From Pectobacterium carotovorum (GTDB taxonomy: Bacteria; Pseudomonadota; Gammaproteobacteria; Enterobacterales; Enterobacteriaceae), in assembly GCF_900129615.1 (NCBI RefSeq), contig NZ_FQWI01000002.1, positions 1 through 64,000 on the forward strand: 64,000 nt of DNA, in the 5' to 3' direction. The notes beneath the pieces are model-generated. The model did not search any database, was not told the DNA's origin, and was given only the letters and a program-made list of their open reading frames with translations. Shown one piece after another: positions 8,548 to 16,419 of the stretch. Positions within the stretch are counted from its first letter, which is position 1. Every line of letters begins with the position of its first letter. A program made the translations under genes and the position numbers.

Positions 8548-8566
8548 CAAAAACTCTATTTAGAGT
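8548..8566 (-). terminator. Terminator of the kinase/phosphatase operon
   Basis: On the minus strand ACTCT-AAAT-AGAGT runs straight into five T residues, 49 bases after the phosphatase stop. It faces away from the ASCH terminator and so closes the two-gene operon. Confidence 0.65.
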
Positions 8567-8614
8567 ACACAACCTGACGAGCTAGCCAGATTGTGTTATT
8601 GTTATAATTGGTTG

Positions 8615-9361
8615 TTAAATATCTTGGGAGCTGAATTTTACCGAGATAAGCGAATAGTCGTCAATGGGGGGGCCATTTTCAATTCTTTTCTTCAAGCTTG
8701 AACTAAAGCGTGAAGGTTCTGATAATGTGTTAAGAGAAAAACGTGGTCGCTTTTCCCAAAATGAATGTGCGCCATCAGACATAATAAAAATAGATAAGTT
8801 CCCATGTTCATCTGCTAATTCTTTGAATGTAAAATTAATAATATTGTATTTTAGCTCTAACGTTTTTGAAATGGCTGTTGTCAGTATATTTTTTCCTTTT
8901 GCGTTTTTAAGCTGACGGGAAGTAAAAATTCCATCATCTATATAGGCTTGATGCTGAGTATGATCTTTGGTTAACTGGCTTAATTTTGATTTGTTTTTTA
9001 TATATAATCTGCAATCACCAATGTGACCAATAATAACTGACTCTTGAGTGACATAACACAATGTTAATGTACTGGCCGCATTAACATATTCTTTTTCGAC
9101 CTCGCTTATTTTTTTTATCTCATCTTTGAGATTCTGAAATAAACTTATAAAATTACTTTCTATTTCACTTGCGAAATTTTTAGCTAAATAGTCTACAACC
9201 CTTTGAGAGGCTTTATCCCCACCTTTATATCCTCCTAGCCCATCAGCAATAGCAAAAAGGTAGCCATCATTTATTTTTAATGGGGGAAGAATGGTATCTT
9301 GGTTGATTCTATTATTTTCTTTTGAAAATGAAAAAAATGAAGCTGATGTTAAATTTAACAT
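8615..9361 (-). CDS. PP2C-family Ser/Thr protein phosphatase
   Basis: A 248-aa cytoplasmic PP2C (PPM) phosphatase, little more than the catalytic domain. Metal-binding motifs are NQD near residue 20, DGLGG at 40-44, GDCR at 115-118, TKDHT at 131-135, SDG at 195-197 and DDYS at 234-237. All acidic ligands of the di-metal centre appear present, so it should be active. Its ATG lies 2 bases after the kinase stop, which implies translational coupling, and it probably reverses that kinase. The gene is strikingly AT-rich against its flanks, a sign of transfer. Confidence 0.9.
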   Translation of the reverse strand: MLNLTSASFFSFSKENNRINQDTILPPLKINDGYLFAIADGLGGYKGGDKASQRVVDYLAKNFASEIESNFISLFQNLKDEIKKISEVEKEYVNAASTLTLCYVTQESVIIGHIGDCRLYIKNKSKLSQLTKDHTQHQAYIDDGIFTSRQLKNAKGKNILTTAISKTLELKYNIINFTFKELADEHGNLSIFIMSDGAHSFWEKRPRFSLNTLSEPSRFSSSLKKRIENGPPIDDYSLISVKFSSQDI

Positions 9362-9363
9362 GG

Positions 9364-10095
9364 TTATATAACCTCGCCTATTCTTTTGATATCCGTTATA
9401 AGTTGCTCAGCGCTGACATATCTTTTTTGTAATTTTCTATCAGTACTTCTTGCCACTATATCATCGAATCCATCAATATTTAATTCTTCGATTATTATAC
9501 CTAGTGAAAAAATATCTGATTGTCTTGAGTATCCATTAATAACAACATTGTGATCGAAATATTTTGGTGTTCTTGGGAAATGGCCTGCTAGTGTTAGAAT
9601 TTTGCTGGCTTCGGACGGATCCATGTGTCTTGCAATTCCAAAGTCAGATATTTTATAAGTTCCGTTAGAGAATTTTAATATATTTTGAGGTTTTATATCA
9701 CGGTGTAGATAACCTTTAGAATGAATCCAAGCTATTCCTTCTGCTATCATTAAAACAATATTTATTTTTTCTTTTCTACTTAGCTTTCCTGATTTAATTT
9801 CATTATCTAAATTTGACTCTGCAAGTTCCATTATAAACCATGGAGGGGTCGTATCTAGATTGCATATGAATATTTGAGCAACATTCTTATGAAGGCATAA
9901 ATCTTGAAGTCTTACTTCTCTTATAAACCTTGAAATTAAGTCAGGGTCTTCATGTTGATTGATTAATATTTTTCTAGCGTATTCACCACAGATAACATTT
10001 TGAGTGTTTTTAACTCTTACTTTCTCTACTACCCCAAAACTACCAGTTCCGATCTGGTTCATTGGTTCGATTATATAATTGCTATGTGAAATCAC
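9364..10095 (-). CDS. Ser/Thr protein kinase, soluble minimal Hanks type
   Basis: A 243-aa soluble kinase core with no membrane helix, PASTA or other sensor domain. The glycine loop IGTGSFGVV is at residues 15-23, the ATP-anchoring Lys at about 42, the helix-C Glu at about 60, the catalytic loop HRDIKPQN at 131-138, DFG at 151-153 and the subdomain IX Asp (SDIFSLG) near 194. The usual APE motif is missing: the region reads RTPKYFDHN. It starts with GTG, since AGGAG lies 6 bases upstream and the only near ATG is out of frame. It is the first gene of an AT-rich two-gene operon with a PP2C phosphatase. Substrates are unknown. Confidence 0.9.
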   Translation of the reverse strand: MISHSNYIIEPMNQIGTGSFGVVEKVRVKNTQNVICGEYARKILINQHEDPDLISRFIREVRLQDLCLHKNVAQIFICNLDTTPPWFIMELAESNLDNEIKSGKLSRKEKINIVLMIAEGIAWIHSKGYLHRDIKPQNILKFSNGTYKISDFGIARHMDPSEASKILTLAGHFPRTPKYFDHNVVINGYSRQSDIFSLGIIIEELNIDGFDDIVARSTDRKLQKRYVSAEQLITDIKRIGEVI

Positions 10096-10439
10096 ATCAA
10101 ACTCCTAGGTTTTAATGTTATTTTCCATGGTGATTATATTTTATATTTATTAAATAATTATCAGTGTTGAGGTCATATTTATCAGCCCCTAAAAGACACG
10201 TATTGATAACTATCTGTATAATATTATTATCACTAACTTCTAACAATACTGTTAATTTATCAGGGGGGTAAACCAAATCATGTCGAAATTTTTGTGATGA
10301 GTTGTTCGTTAAGAATGCTTTTAATTTTTTTACTTTTTGTTTTTTAAAGCTATTTTATTATTACCACTTACTGGTTTTGGATTATGGGGTGGTCGAATAT
10401 GAGTCATCAATGTGTAAAGCACATCTAGTTATGCAGTAC
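10096..10439. other. AT-rich region upstream of the kinase operon
   Basis: No convincing gene is visible. The region must hold the promoter of the kinase/phosphatase operon. One short plus-strand frame of five codons (ATG at 10280) follows an AGGGGGG stretch, but it is too short to judge. Confidence 0.5.
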
Positions 10440-10511
10440 TCAGTTGCTAACCTCGATAGTATCTAACTTTAGACGAACTGGTCTACGCCACCCGTAATAC
10501 CAGTCAGTCTT
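10440..10511 (-). pseudogene. Short frame after the YlcI-like gene, possibly start-less
   Basis: Overlapping the end of the YlcI-like gene is a +1 frame encoding 23 codons that read like protein (TDWYYGWRRPVRLKLDTIEV) and end at a TGA at 10440. The position where an ATG would be expected, overlapping the previous stop as in a coupled gene, is AAG at 10509-10511. It may be a small partner gene whose start codon has mutated, or the remains of a longer one. I do not recognise a family. Confidence 0.3.
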
Positions 10512-10689
10512 TTGATTCGTCTTTAAGCTGCTTGCGCTGGCGGCGTTTAATCTCGCCTTTTACTGCGGTGATGATGAATTGCGCCTTTGTCTCACCAGCT
10601 TCAAGGCTGCTTTCCATTTCAGCAACAACGTCGTGCGGGAATCTTGCATTCAACTGCTGTGATTTGTTGTTAATTGAACCCGTTGCCAT
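10504..10689 (-). CDS. YlcI/YnfO-like small phage-associated protein
   Basis: A 61-aa basic protein. KSQQLNARFPHDVVAEME followed by GETKAQFIITAVKGEIKRR fits a ribbon-helix-helix DNA-binding fold (short strand, two helices) and matches the YlcI/YnfO family found in E. coli prophages. The ATG at 10689 is chosen because GGAG lies 8 bases upstream. The track-long extension to 10788 would run through the repeated operator-like sequences. It is divergent from the Icd-like gene and may repress both promoters. Family membership is recalled from sequence pattern, not searched. Confidence 0.7.
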   Translation of the reverse strand: MATGSINNKSQQLNARFPHDVVAEMESSLEAGETKAQFIITAVKGEIKRRQRKQLKDESKD

Positions 10690-10710
10690 TGCTGGATCTC
10701 CATGTACTAA

Positions 10711-10805
10711 GTGCGATTCAGTATACGTAAAAATAATTCTAAAAAATAGCTTGAGGTGCGATTCACTTGGGCGTAATGTTAGCTGCATAGGTGCGATTCA
10801 CCTAT
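10711..10805. promoter_or_regulatory. Operator-like triple repeat between divergent phage-remnant genes
   Basis: GTGCGATTCA occurs three times in one orientation, at 10711-10720, 10756-10765 and 10791-10800. The third copy forms a perfect palindrome, ATAGGTG-CGATT-CACCTAT (10787-10805). The second is partly symmetric. The repeats fill the space between the YlcI-like gene (minus) and the Icd-like gene (plus), as expected for binding sites of an autoregulator. Confidence 0.6.
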
Positions 10806-10815
10806 GAAATGCGAA

Positions 10816-10844
10816 GCCCGGCAGTGTTGGAGCACTAACCGGGC
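10816..10844 (+). promoter_or_regulatory. Hairpin in the leader of the Icd-like gene
   Basis: An outer stem GCCCGG/CCGGGC and an inner stem AGTG/CACT with loop TTGGAG form a two-part hairpin 32 bases before the ATG. No T-run follows. The loop TTGGAG repeats the ribosome-site sequence TTGGAG that precedes the Icd-like ATG at 10863-10868, so the hairpin may affect translation. Confidence 0.45.
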
Positions 10845-10875
10845 CTCTAACCACAATGTTATTGGAGCTAACACT

Positions 10876-11064
10876 ATGGCTGATATCCAGTCTACCCAAA
10901 CTCGCCCCGAATTTCAGTATCGCTTTCTTGCTCTGGGTATATCGTCCCAATCCGTCGTCCATGTTATCGCGGCTACCGAACGTCAGGCGCGGGAACATTC
11001 CCCTGATGGTCATGTCATGGTCTTTGCTGGTCGCCTGCCTGTTCAGGAGGTGCGCCATGTTTGA
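10876..11064 (+). CDS. Icd-like protein (host cell division inhibitor family)
   Basis: A 62-aa protein with the hallmark C-terminus of Icd-like proteins of P1 and P4-type elements: FLALGISSQSVVHVIAATERQARE and VMVFAGRLPVQEVRHV. The family name comes from P1 Icd, which blocks division. Most members have not been tested. The ATG at 10876 has TTGGAG 8 bases upstream. An in-frame ATG at 10804 would extend it across the leader hairpin. Its end overlaps the next gene by 8 bases. It is probably a phage or satellite remnant next to fis. Confidence 0.7.
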   Translation: MADIQSTQTRPEFQYRFLALGISSQSVVHVIAATERQAREHSPDGHVMVFAGRLPVQEVRHV

Positions 11065-11248
11065 TAGCACGCCGTTAGAGCCAGAAGAAGCACTCGATCA
11101 GTGTCGTGCGCTGGCTTACGCCATTGTTGAATTGAATAACCCAGAATCGAAAGAGATTTTAACGTTCGTGTTGGCAGAGCGATTAGATAACCTGTACCGA
11201 ATTCTTCACGCGTCGGAAACGGATCAACAAGAAGGGATGAGTCATTAA
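11057..11248 (+). CDS. Small acidic protein paired with the Icd-like gene
   Basis: A 63-aa protein, MFDSTPLEPEEALDQCRALA onward, predicted mostly helical and acidic. Its ATG lies inside the end of the Icd-like gene (8-base overlap), and AGGAGG lies just upstream. Strong coupling suggests they act together. I recognise it only as a protein commonly found beside Icd-like genes in phage-derived cassettes. No function is known. Confidence 0.65.
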   Translation: MFDSTPLEPEEALDQCRALAYAIVELNNPESKEILTFVLAERLDNLYRILHASETDQQEGMSH

Positions 11249-11329
11249 CAACGAATTCCCCATCTCTCAGATGCCACCGCTCAGCATGTCCACGCTAAGG
11301 CCGTTGCTGCCTAAATAGAAGGCAAAGAA

Positions 11330-11363
11330 AAAGGCGCTTAACCCAAGAGGTAAAGCGCCTTTT
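11330..11363. terminator. Bidirectional terminator between phage remnant and fis
   Basis: A 10-bp stem, AAAGGCGCTT with its complement, has a 13-base loop. T-runs lie on both sides, so it can end fis transcription on the minus strand and the remnant cassette on the plus strand. Confidence 0.9.
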
Positions 11364-11386
11364 TTCAAATGCTTAACTGATTAGTA

Positions 11387-11683
11387 TCAGTTCATGCCGT
11401 ATTTTTTCAATTTCTTACGCAGAGTACCGCGGTTGATGCCCATCATCAGGGCGGCGCGGGTTTGGTTACCGCGGGTGTATTGCATCACCATGTCCAACAG
11501 TGGCTGTTCAACTTCAGCCAGTACCAGCTCATACAGGTCACTTACATCCTGACCGTTCAATTGAGCAAAATAGTTCTTCAGTGCCTGTTTAACCGAGTCG
11601 CGCAGGGGTTTTTGGGTTACCTGAGCCTGAGAGTTTACAGTGGAAACGGTCAGTACGTCAGAATTCACGCGTTGTTCGAACAT
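11387..11683 (-). CDS. fis: DNA-binding protein Fis
   Basis: A 98-aa nucleoid protein that bends DNA, activates rRNA promoters and helps site-specific recombination. The length and sequence match E. coli Fis almost throughout. The C-terminal helix-turn-helix is [26 protein letters not shown]. It lies 23 bases after dusB and shares its promoter. As in E. coli, the ribosome site is poor and translation probably depends on the upstream dusB reading frame. Confidence 0.99.
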
Positions 11684-11706
11684 AGTTCTGTCAGCTCTTT
11701 TTCTGT

Positions 11707-12672
11707 TTACGCAAGATTTTCAAAATATGCCTTCAACGCCTCCAGCTGCTCGCTGGCATCCTCAATGGCGTTGAATGTGCGCCTAAACTGGTCGTTTGGG
11801 GCATGCTCCTGGAGATACCAGGATACGTGCTTACGAGCGATACGAAATCCCTTGCCTGGACCATAAAAGTCGTGCAATTCCCGTATGTGCTCGATCAACA
11901 AGCGCTTAACCTCTGCCAATGGCATCGGTGCCAGCAACTCCCCTGTGTCCAGATAATGCTGGATTTCCCGAAAGATCCAGGGTCTTCCCTGAGCGGCTCG
12001 TCCTATCATCAGGGCGTCAGCCCCGGTGTAGTCAAGAACCGCTCTGGCTTTATGCGGGTCTGTAATGTCGCCATTCGCAATAATAGGAATGGAAACGGCC
12101 TGCTTAACTGCCCGAATGCTGTCGTATTCGGCGAAACCATTGAACAGGCACGCACGCGTGCGTCCGTGAATGGTTAACGCCTGAATCCCACAGTCTTCAG
12201 CCAATTTGGCAATTTCTACACAGTTGCGGTGCTCTGGTGCCCAACCGGTACGGATTTTCAGTGTCACCGGTACGTCTACCGCTTTCACTACCGTAGAGAG
12301 GATTTGTTTGACCAAATCCGGATACTGCAACAACGCAGATCCTGCCATCTTGCGGTTCACCTTCTTCGCCGGGCAGCCCATATTGATGTCGATGATCTGT
12401 GCGCCGGAATCAGCGTTGATTCTCGCTGCCGCCGCCATCTCATCGGGGTCACAACCGGCAATCTGCACGGCTCTGATACCCGGTTCATCGCTATGAACCA
12501 TTCGCAAACGCGACTTGTCTGAACGCCACACTTCCGGGTTGGAAGAAAGCATTTCAGACACGGTCATTCCAGCGCCCATCGCATGACAGAGTGCTCTAAA
12601 TGGGCGATCGCTAATACCAGCCATTGGGGCTGCTATCAAGCGATTACTAAGCTGAAATTGTCCAATGTGCAT
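11707..12672 (-). CDS. dusB: tRNA-dihydrouridine synthase B
   Basis: A 321-aa FMN-dependent enzyme that reduces uridine in tRNA, in E. coli at position 17. It has the N-terminal TIM barrel with [15 protein letters not shown], the [11 protein letters not shown] motif with the catalytic Cys near residue 98, [10 protein letters not shown] and NGDI. The ATG at 12672 aligns with E. coli (MRIGQYQL-type start). An in-frame TTG at 12702 would fall at the transcription start. It is the first gene of the dusB-fis operon. Confidence 0.97.
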
Positions 12673-12710
12673 AGACAAAAATTGACCATACTGTGCCTGC
12701 AAGGGCGCGT

Positions 12711-12739
12711 ATATTACGCATTTTTTACGTCAGATGAAA
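12711..12739 (-). promoter_or_regulatory. dusB-fis promoter
   Basis: The -10 TAATAT (12711-12716, minus) and -35 TTTCAT (12734-12739) are 17 bases apart. They are followed by the GC-rich discriminator ACGCGCCC. This layout is the known E. coli fis promoter, which is under growth-rate, stringent and CTP-level control. The start would be at a C about 8 bases after the -10. Confidence 0.8.
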
Positions 12740-13029
12740 GGCCAAACTTTGACCAATTTACAGCTATCGATCAATGAAAATGCACTTCATAAAGATGCAT
12801 AAAAATATTATTCATATTTAACAGATAGTTATATTTTTATGTCGATTTTTTGTTCTGGGAAATAATCATCTGTTTACAGAATTTTATCTGCAAGCGCGGT
12901 CATTTTTGGTGGAGATACAGCAGCCTATCAATGCTTTATCAGTGAAATGCGTTGGTTAATGTGGCAAAAAAGGGTACCGATTTACCTGAGGCTGGCCGAC
13001 AGACCGTCTGACCAGCCTCGTGAAGTGAC
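12740..13029. promoter_or_regulatory. Region upstream of the fis promoter
   Basis: An AT-rich stretch of about 290 bases without a gene, in the place where E. coli has autoregulatory Fis sites and a CRP site. I did not score individual sites. A hairpin at 12988-13019 (GAGGCTGG and complement) lies at the 3' end of the carbonic anhydrase gene but lacks a T-run. Confidence 0.5.
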
Positions 13030-13764
13030 TTAATGGATGATGATTCGGCCATTAAGCGGTTGTGTGGGGCGATTATTGGCGTGATGCATGACCGAGCGGA
13101 ACTGGTTTATCTGATCGGCAGAGGCAGTGACGGGGTGATCTAGTACGAGCCAGCGAATGCCTTCTGAGCAAGGTGGCGTGGTGAGCGACCCACTAAACCG
13201 ATAGTAGTTTAATGACGTCGGTAACAGGCTCTGAATCGCGATTGGCGTGCGCACGTCCTCTGCCTGATTAACCTGAGCCGGAATCTGCTGCCATGTCGTG
13301 GCTAACGGCAGATTGGCTTCTCCTTCCTGAAACATCAGCGCGATAACGGTAAGTGCGCCAGCCGCGTCTTTATAGACAAAATGGCCTTCCAGCGGGAACT
13401 GTTTACCGTCAATTTCATTCTCGCTCGGTGCGTGAAAGTGAAACTGCTGCAAGGTGAATGTCTCGTTATCCAATACCAGCGTATTCCCTGGGCCAACGTT
13501 AACCTGAACGGTATGCCCATTGTTGATAATTTGCTGCGTCCCAGACTGGAAAGCTAACTGTAGAGGGTCGTGTTGAGCGTTCAGAGCCTGGCGGATATTG
13601 ATGGGAGACTGGTTTTTACCCGTTTCACATAGCGAGAAGTCTGGAGACAGCTTTCCCCAGTGTGCGGGATCGCCGTTGCCTTCGTAGCCCCAGTGTACCG
13701 GATCGGCCGCCAAGGCGGAAGAGCAGGCGGATAGCATCAATACGATAGAGAGTTTACCTTTCAT
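13030..13764 (-). CDS. cah: Alpha-class carbonic anhydrase
   Basis: A 244-aa periplasmic zinc enzyme that interconverts CO2 and bicarbonate. The zinc ligands are in HFHAPSENEIDG (two His) and EGHFVYKD (third His). SLTTPPCSEGIRWLV is also typical of the alpha class. The N-terminus is a signal peptide that can be cut after ALA. The stretch LSAC near residue 14 also resembles a lipobox, so a lipoprotein cannot be excluded. The gene sits between prmA and dusB, which are adjacent in E. coli, so it is an insertion in this lineage. Confidence 0.93.
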   Translation of the reverse strand: MKGKLSIVLMLSACSSALAADPVHWGYEGNGDPAHWGKLSPDFSLCETGKNQSPINIRQALNAQHDPLQLAFQSGTQQIINNGHTVQVNVGPGNTLVLDNETFTLQQFHFHAPSENEIDGKQFPLEGHFVYKDAAGALTVIALMFQEGEANLPLATTWQQIPAQVNQAEDVRTPIAIQSLLPTSLNYYRFSGSLTTPPCSEGIRWLVLDHPVTASADQINQFRSVMHHANNRPTQPLNGRIIIH

Positions 13765-13850
13765 TTTTCATCCCTTGAAAATAATGATATGGCATCGTTG
13801 AGCGCCGGGCGCAGGTACGTCCAGTCGCTTGCCGGACTGCATCTGCCCGT

Positions 13851-13968
<118 letters not shown>

Positions 13969-14016
13969 TACGCCAGTTTATTGGGATCAATCGTGAGATA
14001 TAGCAAGAAGAAAGGT

Positions 14017-14041
14017 GCCCACCGTTGCACATACGGTGGGC
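14017..14041 (-). terminator. Terminator of the yhdT-panF-prmA operon
   Basis: A 9-bp stem, GCCCACCGT with its complement, lies 21 bases past the prmA stop. On the minus strand it is followed by ACCTTTCTTC, a fair T-rich tail. Confidence 0.65.
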
Positions 14042-14062
14042 GGGACTAGCGGGATAATGTTA

Positions 14063-14950
14063 TTACGATGCGCGGCGTTGGCCGGTAATGCGGCACCACT
14101 CTTCGCGTTCAGCCACCGGATCGAGCGTGAACTTGTCTGCGTAGGCTTCTGCGACGCCATCGGCCTGCGTCGCCAGCACGCCGGAAAGGCCAAGGTGACC
14201 TCCCGCTTTTGGCAGATCGCTAATCAGCGGTGCCAGCTCGCGCAGCGGGCCAGCAAGGATGTTGGCGACGACGACATCAGCAGACAGGTCGGCAGGTTGG
14301 TCTTTCGGCAGATAAAGCTCCAGACGCTCAGAAACGCCGTTGCGCTGTGCGTTGTCTCGGCTGGCCTGAATCGCCTGCGGATCGATATCAATCCCGATGG
14401 CGCGTGCTGCACCCAGTTTCAGGGCGGCAATTGCCAGAATGCCGGAACCGCAGCCAAAATCGATGATGGTTTTCCCTTCCAGATCCAGCCCATCGAGCCA
14501 TTGCAGGCACAGTGCGGTTGTTGGGTGGGTGCCAGTGCCAAATGCTAGGCCAGGATCGAGCATCACGTTGACGGCAGTCGGGTCAGGAATGTCACGCCAG
14601 CTTGGGCAAATCCACAGACGTTTGCCGAACTGCATCGGGTGGAAGTTATCCATCCACTCGCGTTCCCAGTCTTTGTCTTCCAACTGCTCGATTTTGTGTT
14701 TAAAACCCACGCCCAGCAGCGGCTCTTGCTCCAGCATCGCGATAACCGCGTTCATGTCGGTTTCGGCATCGTACAGCGCAATCGCGTCAGTATCGCCCCA
14801 CAGGCGGGTCTCGCCCGGTAGCGGTTCGAACACCGGTGTATCGTGCGTATCCTGAAACGTAACGGATACCGCACCGCTTTCCATCATGACGTCACCCAGT
14901 TGTTCTGCAACCTTTCCTGAGGTGTTTATTTTCAGTTGAATCCACGGCAT
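14063..14950 (-). CDS. prmA: Ribosomal protein L11 methyltransferase
   Basis: A 295-aa SAM-dependent enzyme that trimethylates ribosomal protein L11. It has the N-terminal substrate-recognition domain, then a Rossmann domain with [18 protein letters not shown] (SAM motif I near residue 165), followed by [11 protein letters not shown] (motif IV). The length equals that of E. coli PrmA. It follows panF by 17 bases in the same operon. Confidence 0.97.
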   Translation of the reverse strand: MPWIQLKINTSGKVAEQLGDVMMESGAVSVTFQDTHDTPVFEPLPGETRLWGDTDAIALYDAETDMNAVIAMLEQEPLLGVGFKHKIEQLEDKDWEREWMDNFHPMQFGKRLWICPSWRDIPDPTAVNVMLDPGLAFGTGTHPTTALCLQWLDGLDLEGKTIIDFGCGSGILAIAALKLGAARAIGIDIDPQAIQASRDNAQRNGVSERLELYLPKDQPADLSADVVVANILAGPLRELAPLISDLPKAGGHLGLSGVLATQADGVAEAYADKFTLDPVAEREEWCRITGQRRAS

Positions 14951-14967
14951 AGCAGTCTCTATTACAT

Positions 14968-16419
14968 TTAAAGTGAAGATGAAGCGGCAACTGGCGCTGG
15001 TGGATTATGACCAAAGCGGTTGCCAATAATAAACGCCATCAGGCTGAGTAACAGCGATGGCACAATCGGGTGATACCCGGCCAGCTGAAGGTTGAAGCTG
15101 GCCAGTAAGGTATAGCAAATCGCCCCGGTGAACATGGCGCTGAGCGCGCCCGCGGCATTCGCGCGTTCCCAATACAGGCCTAGCACCAGCGGCCACAGGA
15201 ACACCGCTTCCAGCCCGCCAAACGCCAGCAGATTCAGCCAGATAATCATTTCCGGCGGCCGTAAGGAGGCCAGCAGCACCAGCAGGCCCAATAGTAGGGT
15301 CGTCACGCTGGACAGGATCTTGATGCGGCGTTCGTTATGGATCTGCTGCGGGCGTACGCTGAGATAGAGATCTTTGATGATCGTGGCGGAGGCCTGAAGC
15401 AAATGCGCATTAATGTTGGACATGATAGCGGCCATTGGCGCAGCGAGAAAGATCCCAGCGGCCAGCGGCGGTAATACGGTGACCATCAGCGCCGGTAACA
15501 CTTGATCGGGGATCGTCAGGTTTGGCATCACGGCGCGGCCCAGCGCACCGGCCAAGTGCATGCCGAGCATCAGGATACCGATGACGATGGTGCCGATGAT
15601 AATGCCACGGTGCAGCGCTTTGCTGTCACGATAAGAGATGCAGCGCACGGCGGTGTTCGGCAAGCCGATGACGCCGAAGCAGACCAGCACCCAGAATGAA
15701 GCCATAAACGGCATCGACAGAATACCGTTGCTGCCCTGCGGCGATACCAGCATCGGGTCGATTTGTTGCAGCTTATCGACTGCGCTATGTAAGCCCCCTG
15801 CGGCATAAATCACGCCCACCAGCAGGATGACGGTGCCGATCAGCATTACGATGCCCTGCATTGCATCATTGAGCACGCTGGCACGGAAGCCGCCAAACGT
15901 GGTGTACAGCGCGATGGTGACGCCGAAAATCAGTAGGCCGATGTCGTAAGGGATGTTCGCTGCGGTTTCCAGCAGGCGTGCGCCGCCGATGAACTGCACA
16001 GCCATGGCGCCGATAAACGCGACCAGCAGGCTGATGCTGGCGAACCATACCAGCAGCGGGCTGTTGTAGCGGGCGTACAGCATGTCGTTCAACGTGATGG
16101 CGTTGTAACGCCGCGCCAAAATGGCGAACTTTTTCCCCAAAATCCCGAGCGATAGCAGCATGGTAGGAAGCTGGATCATCGAAAGCAGCACCCAGCCCAG
16201 CCCGTATTTATACGCGGCACCTGGCCCGCCGATAAAAGAGCTGGCGCTGACGTAAGTGCCGATGAGCGTCATCGCTAGGACAAACCCGCCCATTGAGCGG
16301 CCGCCGAGGAAATACTCGTTAAGGAAGTTACCCGCTTGACGGCGACGGTACGCATAGACCGACAGCCCGAAGACCAGCAGCAGGTAGCCAATCAGCGGCA
16401 ATAAGATTTCAATTTGCAT
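14968..16419 (-). CDS. panF: Sodium/pantothenate symporter
   Basis: A 483-aa inner-membrane solute:sodium symporter with about 13 helices that imports pantothenate for coenzyme A synthesis. The SSS-family signatures [22 protein letters not shown] and [15 protein letters not shown] are visible. The ATG at 16419 has GGAG upstream and gives the E. coli length. An in-frame GTG lies two codons earlier. It overlaps the end of yhdT by 11 bases. Confidence 0.96.
   Translation of the reverse strand: MQIEILLPLIGYLLLVFGLSVYAYRRRQAGNFLNEYFLGGRSMGGFVLAMTLIGTYVSASSFIGGPGAAYKYGLGWVLLSMIQLPTMLLSLGILGKKFAILARRYNAITLNDMLYARYNSPLLVWFASISLLVAFIGAMAVQFIGGARLLETAANIPYDIGLLIFGVTIALYTTFGGFRASVLNDAMQGIVMLIGTVILLVGVIYAAGGLHSAVDKLQQIDPMLVSPQGSNGILSMPFMASFWVLVCFGVIGLPNTAVRCISYRDSKALHRGIIIGTIVIGILMLGMHLAGALGRAVMPNLTIPDQVLPALMVTVLPPLAAGIFLAAPMAAIMSNINAHLLQASATIIKDLYLSVRPQQIHNERRIKILSSVTTLLLGLLVLLASLRPPEMIIWLNLLAFGGLEAVFLWPLVLGLYWERANAAGALSAMFTGAICYTLLASFNLQLAGYHPIVPSLLLSLMAFIIGNRFGHNPPAPVAASSSL

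Noticed and set aside
8615-10095. TerY-P triad or T6SS kinase/phosphatase locus
   Set aside because: No VWA protein, FHA protein or T6SS gene lies nearby, and the kinase lacks a membrane part.
10085-10096. TGTGA-AA-TCACA palindrome at the kinase start codon as a CRP site
   Set aside because: The half-sites are 2 bases apart instead of 6, so it does not fit CRP.
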